From contig JAFQQM010000037.1 of assembly GCA_017410585.1 (NCBI GenBank), positions 23,968 to 87,967 on the forward strand: 64,000 nucleotides of DNA, in the 5' to 3' direction. The stretch is from Clostridia bacterium. Lineage in GTDB: Bacteria; Bacillota; Clostridia; Oscillospirales; Acutalibacteraceae. Made by a program: the position numbers and the translations under genes. Within the stretch, counting starts at the first letter, position 1, and each line of letters starts with the position of its first letter. Below are positions 25,401 through 34,200 of the stretch, piece after piece. The notes beneath the pieces were generated by a model. That model searched no databases and was not told the origin of the DNA. It was given only the letters and a program-made list of their open reading frames with translations.

Positions 25401-28001
25401 GTCAAGAACGGCGGCGGCACCGGCTGGTATGCCACCGTCCCGACCTCCATCCTGCCTCTTACCGGCGAGCATACGCTGGTGCTGAAGGCCGGCTGGTATC
25501 AGAGCACGACCGAAGCGGTTGCTTACTACCTGCCCGCAGACGTCACGCTGTATGCCAACCAGTACGGTATTTCGCTGACCGGCTTCATCGCTCCGACGAC
25601 GGCTGTGAGCCCGATGTTGAATTTTGCCGGCCCTGAAAATAGCGTGAGCGGTTTGACAACGATGGCCAGCGCCGATGACGGTGCGACTTATGCCGCGGAT
25701 TGGTCGCTGCCGGCCTATGCCGGCGGTCTCTCTGCTGACGGCCAGACCCGCTTCCTCGGCGAAAGCGGCATCTATCTGAACGGCGAGCAACAGTTCCGTG
25801 ACGATGGAAAACTTACCGGTTATTTGAAGAAACTGGGGACGAAGACCTACTATATCGGCTTGGCCGATATGGGCGTGCAAGGCTCGGTCACCGTCGGTAC
25901 GGTGCTGACCGTCAAGGGTCTGTTCCATAACCAGTACGGCGAGATGGTCGAAATTGCCGAATCCAGCTTTGTCTGGGACGGCACGACTTGGGCCAATCAG
26001 GTCGATCGCTCCGATTACACCGAGTATACCGGTCGCTTCTTTATCGGCACGACGGCGGATAAGAACGGTCTCGGTGCTCAGGTCACCACCACCAACGCCA
26101 ACCAACTTTACCTCAAGGGCGGTGACGGTCTGCAGACGCTGTTTGACGGCCTGTATGAAGACCATGACTGGAACCAAATGATGCTCAACGCGATGGAAGA
26201 GCCGGATAGCGGTTTCTTCTTAAACGGCAACAAGGTAAACGTCACCTTCCAGCAGTACAGTTACAGCGAAGACTGGTTCTTTGCATCCGGTATGAACGCG
26301 GCCGCTGCCGGCGACACGCTGGTCATCAAGGGTCAGTTCTACAACGATATTGCCAAGGTCGTCGTCAACGTGACCGAGTCCACCTTTAAGTGGGACGGCA
26401 CCAAGTGGATCGACGTGCTTATCACCACCGTGAAGTACGACGTCAACGGCGACGGTGCCGTGAGCGCGTTGGATGCCGCTTTGCTGGAACGTTATCTGGT
26501 GGATACCTCCATCGTGGTGTCCGATAAGGCGGACGTCAACGGTGACAGCGTCATCGACGCGGAAGATATGCGTATCCTCCGCCGCTACATCCTCGGTATC
26601 GAGGTCATCGTGGTGGACGGCGTAGCCCAAGGCGTTCCGTACTACGCAGGCGGCGAGATGATGAAGGTGGCGTACTCCGCGCCTTCCATCGGCTCGTTCG
26701 ATTCAGCGACCGGTGTGGTCACCTTCAAGTCGGATGCGGAGATCGACCGCGTGATGAATGAATACGCGGAGGTCGGCTTCACCCACATCGTCACCGAGTT
26801 TGTCGCTACGCTGTATGATCAGTCGGCCGATTATGCCGGTCAGCAGTTGCTGTATCGTTACTACGAGGAAGCGGCTGAGCGCGGCATGAAGGTCATCGTG
26901 GTCAGCCAGTATATGGAGATACTCCGTAACTACGCGGGCGATCTCTCCGAGATCACCTACCAAAACGGCAACACTTGGAAGGATATCGTGGACGATATCA
27001 TCACCAAACAGATGAAGTACGAGGCGTTCTGGGGCTTTATGTTCGGCGACGAGCCGACCATTACGGCACTCGACCGCAACGCCGAAGTGGCCGCGTACGT
27101 CCGCTCGAAGTTCCCGACGGTGAATCTGTGGTGGGCCTGCTACCCGGACTACGTTGATGCGGCTGCTATCAATAGCGATTATGCCTCCTACGTGGCCAAG
27201 TCCGGCGATATTCTCGGCCATTATATGTACGATAACTACGGCTTGAGAAGAAAAGAAAACTGGTTAGGTAGCAACAAGTACTACATTGAGGACAACTGGT
27301 TTACCAACCTCCAGACGGTAGCGGAAGAAGCCAAGAAAGGCGGCTTTACCGCCGGTGTCACCATGCAGGCGGTTGCGTTGAACGTGACCGGCGGCACTGG
27401 TTGGTTCTCCAGTTCTTACCAGACTCGTGAGATTCTCAAAAAGTCGGATATCGGCTTCCAGATCTACACCGCGCTGGCCTACGGTATGCAGGAACTCGAC
27501 TTCTTCACCTACGCACAGCACCCGTACGCCGGTGACGTCGTGGCGGATACCGCCATGCTCAAGTCGGACGGTACGCCGAACGATCACTATGCGTGGGTCA
27601 AAGAGGTCTACGCCAACATCAGTGAGATGGAAAAAGCGTTGCTCAACTTCACATGGGAAGGCACCATCACCAGCGGTGTCAAGGTCGGCACCGACGACGA
27701 TACTTTCAGCAGCGACTACACCGCCGACAACAACAGCCGTTTGAACTCGGTCTCCGTGTTGTCCGGCTCGGCGGTCATCGGTTGTATGAAGGATAAGGAT
27801 GGCTTTGACGGTTACATGATCGCCAATGCGGCCGAACCGTATACCGGCGGCACCGCCAACGTCACCCTCAAGTTCAACAGCGCCAGCAAAGCGCTGGTCT
27901 ACTGGGCGGACGGCACCGTGTCCACCGTCAGCCTGACCAACGGTCAGTACACCTTCTCGGTGGCTTGCGGCGAAGGCGCGTTCGTCATCCCGCTGGTGTA
28001 A
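22440..28001 (+). CDS. Secreted multi-module protein with internal dockerin and C-terminal putative glycosidase domain
   Basis: 1853 residues from ATG 22440, with AGGAGG 9 bases upstream. Signal peptide 1-29 (ends TVSA). Residues ~30-1325 consist of about ten tandem beta-rich modules of roughly 100-150 residues. Most open with a W-x-hydrophobic strand leading to VPG or similar (HWVLNINVNGNWP, FWDIHYVTNETVPG, VHLYLNLNAPLQG) and close with a strand ending W-DG-T-x-W (CKFLWDGTKW, YTLEWDGSKW, STFKWDGTKW). A type I dockerin follows at ~1332-1392 with two calcium-binding repeats DVNGDGAVSALD (from D1334) and DVNGDSVIDAED (from D1365). The C-terminal ~455 residues are the same putative barrel domain as in the 17303 and 35249 genes, with FGDEPT (D1537/E1538), MYDNYG (D1598), FFTYAQH and the ending GEGAFVIPLV. 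Inferred: an enzyme docked onto the cohesin protein with its modules binding glycan. Confidence 0.8.
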   Translation: MRLTKKLCAIVLSLVLLVSCMSVFTVSAATAVITPTGYLQSNHTFGGGTQWLIWLHQSGTFPSAVGALYAQDTLPVTLYDVNGNVLAKTGDGTLSASFLNDANYLCPLLYGSYTADKPNGLDACSVIKVDAGTYASNQGDGNSITIEKDIYLVRTADGYTVVTDTHQMGDSVVVIDTLTLLPNASKADRIYGGIASSYPLSFSSDWAYNRFFPANPFSGIFYTSGGVTKQVYPDGNTAQGVPVQNYSEGVAGIGGSVFLNGFGTAVAGDTLTIQGDWYSTNSGEELRFYAPVTFTFDGSAWTRTSEVPDMTVYSEYTGSFNNKNSQVPNGTSAGLLYLKGSDSLDAYKINSNDDWSQRLYAMDGNENGVFLDGVKVNGAPLFKYNDSSNRWFTEGFAPSAGSILTIKGTFYSKALAVKVHVDECKFLWDGTKWSDYIEYTYHDFAVTGVNQVLYTYEGDGTTIKYRHFYLNIDGTVPGSWDKFLGLQISVNGGEKQDVRVGNNGSTSVICFDVHSSLMAADIAVGTTMTLHAGSAPAVDGAPNVNATDAIRLTADYTLEWDGSKWSNYIEYDTITFTGDVTNSWTAASSFWDIHYVTNETVPGTTWSTVFTGLTVEIDGVVKSAVIKKSGDKSLNVFMNQEVSAPVEGTIVTLKAGKGVPSDDSHGISIEQDVKMVWNGTTLVPYDPELDVTYNDITLDSVYSASHTDHWVLNINVNGNWPSGADFENYTNLRVFVNDVEIDAGSTSTHKNGNYLLLTVWGAVGAAAPVNGDTLTVKAGKAKMKSDTTVGINLTEDFTVSYDGTNWVVPGSVVYDDVTITEINHNTNTNVHLYLNLNAPLQGENWETIDGAQVKYEQKITINGTEYLVTAKKFDTNGLFLEFPNSYLTKPGDIIVVKAGQYASNIGSYGYNLTADYVMTYTGTGFVAGEIATTELTLTALTINAGIKADGSAWQLYMTPSVAVPGGSWGGSFPQVVTVDGNESTLTDVKNGGGTGWYATVPTSILPLTGEHTLVLKAGWYQSTTEAVAYYLPADVTLYANQYGISLTGFIAPTTAVSPMLNFAGPENSVSGLTTMASADDGATYAADWSLPAYAGGLSADGQTRFLGESGIYLNGEQQFRDDGKLTGYLKKLGTKTYYIGLADMGVQGSVTVGTVLTVKGLFHNQYGEMVEIAESSFVWDGTTWANQVDRSDYTEYTGRFFIGTTADKNGLGAQVTTTNANQLYLKGGDGLQTLFDGLYEDHDWNQMMLNAMEEPDSGFFLNGNKVNVTFQQYSYSEDWFFASGMNAAAAGDTLVIKGQFYNDIAKVVVNVTESTFKWDGTKWIDVLITTVKYDVNGDGAVSALDAALLERYLVDTSIVVSDKADVNGDSVIDAEDMRILRRYILGIEVIVVDGVAQGVPYYAGGEMMKVAYSAPSIGSFDSATGVVTFKSDAEIDRVMNEYAEVGFTHIVTEFVATLYDQSADYAGQQLLYRYYEEAAERGMKVIVVSQYMEILRNYAGDLSEITYQNGNTWKDIVDDIITKQMKYEAFWGFMFGDEPTITALDRNAEVAAYVRSKFPTVNLWWACYPDYVDAAAINSDYASYVAKSGDILGHYMYDNYGLRRKENWLGSNKYYIEDNWFTNLQTVAEEAKKGGFTAGVTMQAVALNVTGGTGWFSSSYQTREILKKSDIGFQIYTALAYGMQELDFFTYAQHPYAGDVVADTAMLKSDGTPNDHYAWVKEVYANISEMEKALLNFTWEGTITSGVKVGTDDDTFSSDYTADNNSRLNSVSVLSGSAVIGCMKDKDGFDGYMIANAAEPYTGGTANVTLKFNSASKALVYWADGTVSTVSLTNGQYTFSVACGEGAFVIPLV
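26430..26615 (+). other. Type I dockerin domain (within the 1853-residue protein)
   Basis: Two F-hand-like calcium repeats with D-x-N-x-D-x6-D spacing, 31 residues apart, each followed by a helix (AALLERYLV; MRILRRYIL). Positions 10-11 of the repeats, the usual specificity residues, are A-L and A-E. The domain lies between the module array and the catalytic domain, whereas dockerins are normally terminal. Confidence 0.9.
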
Positions 28002-28019
28002 TTTCCTAAAACCTACGGT

Positions 28020-28140
28020 CGTCTCTCCCTCCTCCGCAAGGGGGAGGGGAGACCGGCCTGCGGGCGACGAACGGTCGCCCCTACACCCATCGTTCTGTAG
28101 GAGCGAGCGTTGCTCGCCCGCCTTCCCGTAAAGGGAAGTT
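28020..28140. repeat. Cluster of small palindromes (interspersed GC-rich repeat)
   Basis: Four consecutive hairpins between the two giant genes: 28021-28053 (imperfect, GTCTCTCCC...GGGGAGAC), 28062-28080 (GGGCGAC/GTCGCCC), 28103-28117 (GCGAGC/GCTCGC) and 28122-28138 (CTTCCC/GGGAAG). The GGGCGAC-N5-GTCGCCCCTAC and GTAGGAGCGAGCGTTGCTCGCC elements resemble dispersed intergenic palindromes I know from gut Clostridia. The remainder of the 28002-28224 gap is AT-rich with the next ribosome binding site and no clear promoter. Confidence 0.6.
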
Positions 28141-28224
28141 ACTTCCGTTTTTCTTCGTCGGTTGACGAATTAAAAATAGCAAAGACCCTATCCGTACAAT
28201 CCCTCATCATAAGGAGGAAAATCT

Positions 28225-31200
28225 ATGAAATTGAAATTTCGTATTTTAACGATCGTGCTCAGCCTGGCACTGCTGCTCGGCAGTATGAGTGTGTTCACCG
28301 TTTTTGCGGCGACCACCATCACCCCGACCAGCGTGTTGCAGGCGGACACCGACAACGGCAACGACTGGCGTATCTGGCTGAACGTGGATGGCACCATTCC
28401 GGATGGCACCTACTTCGGTCAGGATTCCGTGCCGGTCGTACTGACCGACAAGGACGGCAAGGTGTTGGGCAAATCGGAGGACGGTAGCCTGTTCGCTTCC
28501 TTCTTCCACGATGGCAAATATCTGATGCCGATGGTCTACGGCGGTGCTGACCGGTATGCGGCCAACAACGCCCCGAAGGATGGCGATACCATCGTCCTGT
28601 CGGCCGGCACCTATGCGGCCAGCGACACGGCGAACAGCATCGTCATTGAAAAGGATGTCAAACTGGTCTACAGCAACGGTGCTTTCGTGTTGGCTTACAC
28701 GATGAGCAATGCCTATGCGCTGGAGGAACTGGTCGTGCTGTCGGGTGCTTCCAATGCCACCTGCATCTACGTCGGCATTGCGGCGAATGCGCCGCTGACC
28801 TTCAGCAGTGATTGGACGAACCGCTTCTTTGCGGCCGATCCGCTCAGCGGTGTGTTCTTCACCCATGCCGGTACCACCACGCAGGTGTATTCGGACGGTA
28901 ACGCCGCTAAAGGCCTGCCGGTGGAAGACTACAACGAAGGCGCTGCCGGCATCGGCGGCGGTATCTACTTCAACGGCTTCGACACCGCCGTGGCCGGCGA
29001 TACCCTCACCTTCAAGGGCGATTGGCATTCCCCGTCTACCGGTGAGGAGATCTCGGTCGTTGGTGAATTTGTGTTCACTTTCGATGGCACTGCGTGGACG
29101 ATGACCCACAACGCGCCGGAGGAAGAGGACACCAGCGTCAAACTGACCCACCTCGATCTGATCGCCGCGCATCAGAGCGCGACCGCGTTCTATACTCAAC
29201 TCCCGACCACCGAAGGGCTGACGGTTGATAACAGTTGGGCTACCCGCTTCTTCCCGATGACTTCCGAAGACGGCGCTTTCTTCAACGGCACCGCTTTTGA
29301 ACTGGATGCCGGCGGCGGTATGCCGATCCAGTCGGCCGCCGGTGCGCCCGGTTTCTACGTCACCGGTTTCGGCACCGCCGTGGCGGGTGACAAGGTGGTC
29401 CTGAAGGGTCGCTTCTACAGCAAAAACCGCGACACGCAGGAAAAGAACGGTGAGACCATCACCTTCGTTGCGCCGGTGGAATTTACCTATGACGGCACCA
29501 AGTGGACCCGTACCTCCGCGATTCCGGAGGTGGAGGTCACCTACGAGAACGAGTTCACCGGTACCTTCACCAACGCCGGTTCGCAAGTGGTCGCCGGTAC
29601 CAACCCCGACCAGTTATACCTGAAGGGTAGCGACGGTCTGGCGGGTGCGTTTGCGGGCAAGTATACCGATAACGAATGGAATCAGGCGAGCTTGATCGCT
29701 TCCGGCGAAGACAGCGGCTTCTTCCTCAACGGTACGAAGGTTGCTGTGGCTCTGCAACAGTACAGTTACAGCCAGAATTTTTATTTTGCTTCCGGTATGA
29801 ATGCGGCCAATGCCGGTGATATCCTCACCGCCAAGGGCGTATTTACCAATCAGGATTTCTCTACCAAACTCAATATCGAAGAGTGTCACTTCATCTGGGA
29901 CGGCACCAAGTGGGCGGACTATGTTCCGGGTACGGAAGTCACCTACAACGATATCCGGTTGGATAGCGTGTACAGTGCGACGCACACCGATCACTGGCGT
30001 TTCAACTTCAACGTGAACGGCAACTGGCCGGCCGGTGAAGATTTTGAAGACTACACCAACCTGCGCGTTTTCGTCAACGACGTGGAGATGAACGGCGGTT
30101 CGATCAGCACCCACAAGAACGGCAACTATCTGTTGATGACCGTGTGGGGCACTGTCGGCGCCACCGCGCCTGTCAAGGGTGATAAACTCACCGTGAAGGC
30201 GGGCAAAGCGGAAATGAAGTCGGATACGACGGTCGGTATCAATCTGACCGAGGACTTCACCGTCTATTACAACGGTACCGAGTGGAGCACCGAAGAGCCT
30301 CTGCCGGAGTACACCTACCATGATTTCGCCGTTTCAGGCATCCAGCAGGTGTTGCACACCTATGAGGCCGATGGTACCACCATCAAGTACCGTCACTTCT
30401 ACCTGAACGTCAACGGCACCGTGCCTGGCGATTGGGATAAATTCCAAGGTCTGCGGATCGCCGTCAACGGCGGTGCGAAGGAGACCATCCTCGTTGGCAA
30501 CGCCGGCTCCGGTTCGACCGGTGTCATCGTCTTTGACGTACACAGCAGTCAAATGGCGGCCGATATTGCGGCCGGCACCACTTTGACGCTGTATGCCGGC
30601 TATGCTCCGGCTGTCGAGGGCGCAGCACACGTGAGCGCGGACGACGCCATCCGCCTGACCGCCGATTACACGCTGACCTGGAACGGCACCGCGTGGGAAG
30701 GCGAAGCGCAGGGCGGCGGCGAGGATGACGACGACGAGATTGACGATACCATTGATTACATCGGTGTGGAGATCGCCGGTGTCCATGAGAACACCAATCT
30801 GAGCGGCGGTGCCAACTGGCACATCTACCTCAATACCACGGCGGCGATGCCGGGCGAGTCTTGGGGTAACGTGGACGGTACGCCGATCCACTGGAACCAG
30901 AAGGTCGTCATCGACGGCACCGCGTATACCGTTTCGGCGAAGAAATGGGATACCAACGGTCTGTTCATCGAATTCCCGCTTTCGTATCTGTCGGATGCGG
31001 CTTCGCATACTATCACCCTGCTGGGCGGTAAGTATACGAGCAACGTCGGTAAACTTGGTTATGAACTGCTCGGCGACATCGAGTTGTTTGGCGACGGTTC
31101 TTCCTGGTCGCTGGAGGCGCAGGAGGATACCACCGATTACGCGCAGATCGTCGGTAGCGGCGTGACCAACGACACCACCCTCAGTTCCAGTGGCCTGTGG

Positions 31201-34200
31201 TTCATTTACATCACCCTGTCGGATGAAATGCAGGGCGAGAACTGGGAAGTGATCAACAATACGCAGGTCAAGTATCCGCAGGTCGTGGAGATCGACGGTG
31301 TGACCTATACGATCACGGCGAAGAAGGCGGGTCCGCAGACTCTGTTTATCGAGTTCCCGAATGATTATCTGTCGGATGCGGCGGAGCATACGCTCACGCT
31401 GAAAGCCGGCAAGTATAAGAGCAACATCGGTGATTACGCGTATCAACTGACCGATGACTTCAAACTGAACGGTGACGGCACTTCGTGGTCGGTTCCCGCT
31501 TCGGGTATGTTTGATACCCTGACCTTCAACGGCGCCAGTTACGGTTGGAATGCCGATCAAGGTTATTGGGATATCCATTACCAGACCAAGGTGGCTATTC
31601 CGGGTACCGATTGGGTCACCATTTTCAACGGTCTGATCGTGGAGATCGACGGCGTGCCGGTAGATGCTATCGTTAAGAAGGCGGCCTCGCAGACGCTGAA
31701 CGTGTTCTACGTCGGCGCGGCGCCGCAGGTCGGCACCAAGGTCGTTATCAAGCCGTCGCAGGCGGTTGCCTCTGACTACGGTGTCAACGGCATCGAAGTG
31801 CTCGAAGAGTACGAGATGTACTGGGACGGTGAGAAGATGGTCGCCGTGACCTTCGATGATACCGTTTATAATGATATGCACGTTTCCAATTTGGTAAGTT
31901 TTAGCACCGATGCCGGTGACTGGCGCTTTAATCTGACCATCGACGGCGGTTGGCCGACGGTGGAAGGCAATCTGCCGAAACTGACCGACCTGAGCGTGTA
32001 CATCAACGAGACCAAACTGTCGTCGGCGCTTATCGATCTGTACAAAAACGGTGACTACCTGATGGTCTCCCTGTGGGGTGACCTGACCAACAACGTCGTG
32101 CCGGTCGAGGGCGACAAGGTCACGATCAAACTCGGTCAGGCCCGTTTCGAGGGCACCAAGTGGGGCATCAATCTGACCCGCGACGCCGTCCTCGTATACG
32201 ATGGCGAAAAGTGGGCGCTGGAAGGCGTCGTTGACAACCACACCTACACCGATATTACTTTGGAACTGCCGGTCTATCCGTCCGGTTATTCCGAGGAAAA
32301 GGGTCGCTGGGATATGTACTTCCCGGTCACCGGCAACGCCATTCCGGGCGCGGCCGATGCCGGCAACGATTCGGCCTTCGACTACGTCCGCGTCTCTGTT
32401 ACCAACAGCGCCAACCAGCCCATTCTGACCAAGGGCAGTTTCCGTGCATGGAAAGCGGCCTATATGGACGGTTCCTTCTACTTTGCGATCGATAAGGCGT
32501 ACTTGCCGATCGAGAAACTGGATAAGGGTTCTGTGATGACCGTCCACGCCGGCAAACTCGGTTCGCCGGTCAACGAGAACGGCATCAACATTGTCAAGGA
32601 TATCCAGTTCAAGTGGACCGGTGCCACTTGGATGGCGATGGATTACGACAGCTTGAAGCCGAGTGAGACCAACATCAAATTGTCCATCGACCGTGCTTCT
32701 GCCTACGGCGGTAACTGCAACGGTGTGTACCTGCTGACCGACGACCATTTCCCGGTCGATGGCGGTTGGAGCGTCCGTATTCCGGCCGCTACCTACGACG
32801 ATTACAGCGGTGTGTACCTCAACGGCGAACTGCTCGCAAACGTCACTATCTGCCGCTTTGCGGAAGGCCGACTGTATATTGCTCTGCTGGATGCCGGCTA
32901 CGTGGCGAAGGATAAGGATAAACTGGTCATTCGCGGTATGTTCCGCCTTGACAACTATGGCGTTTCCTATAAGGAGTACACCCTGTACTTCAACGGCAAG
33001 CACTGGAATGAGCAGTACGAGCCGGCTCCGGAAGAGACCTACACCCAGTTCTCGGTGGAAAAGGTCAACGGTATGGTGACCAGTTATAACACGAAGGGCA
33101 AACAGTGGAACGTTTATCTGACGCTGGATACGATGATCCCGGGCGACGTGGATACGATGAGTTTCAACGGTATGCGGATCGTCGGTTCGGACGGTAAGGA
33201 ACGCGACGTTTACGTTTCCCACTCTTGGAACCATCACCTGTACGTGGCGATTCCGGACGAGGTCCTGCCGCTCAAATCCAAGGATGGCGACTATGTCATT
33301 CTGAAGGCGGGCAAGGCGCTCTCTCCGCAGGATCAGTGCAGTGGTATCGAACTGATGGAAGACGTCAAACTGTACTACTATAAGGGCGGTATCAGTGAAC
33401 TGGAACCGACCGACGACACCCTGTTTGAGGATGTCACCATCACCCGTATGAATCAGGCTTCCCGCTTTGATCCGGCTACCGGTGAGTGGCGTTTCCATTG
33501 GGTCATTGCCTCCGCTCTGGAAAACGTGGAAAACGGCGTGACCTTCAGCGACTTCCCGATGGAGATCAACGGCGTCACCCATAAGGTCCGCGTGCTCCGC
33601 GACGGCAACTACCTGTACATCCGTGTGCCGGAATCGGCTCTGCCGGGCGATACCCAGTCTGGCGTGATCAGCGTCAAAGCCGGTGCGCAGGGCTTTGCCA
33701 ACTCCGGTCATAACGGTATCCAACTCACCAACGACTGGACCGCCTACATCTTCCGTGGCGTCCTTGCTGAGACGGAGTATACCGAGCCGACCTTGCAAGA
33801 GTTTGGTATCACCGGTGTTCAGGCGGCGACCTTCGGTACCGATCGTGTCCACTTCTATCTGCGTACCAACCGCGAGATTCCGGGTACGGAGTGGTACGAG
33901 CCGTATGCCGGCTTCACCTACTACTACAACGGTCAGAAGGTGACCACCACTGCCTTTAAGCCGGGTAGTTCCAACAACAAGTTCATTTACATCCCCGCGG
34001 TCTATAAGGAGATCGGCATCGACGCTCCGCAGGAAGGCGATACCATCACCATTCCGAGCGGTTCGTTCGGTGACGGCGGTGGCTATCAGATCCAGACCAA
34101 CAACGAATTTACGTTGATCTTCTCCGGCGGTGTCTGGACGCAGTACATCGAACACAACGTGACTCCGCCTGCGGCTGTGGAAGGCAGCATTTGGGAGCAT

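Noticed and set aside
22440..28001. Assignment of the catalytic domain to a known GH family (for example GH5, GH35 or GH42)
   Set aside because: The DEP and Y-D-x-YP motifs are compatible with a clan-A barrel, but the surrounding sequence does not match families I can recognise, and one cannot decide by eye.
28020..28140. CRISPR-like array
   Set aside because: The palindromes differ from one another in sequence and length and no regular spacer-repeat spacing exists. No cas genes are nearby.
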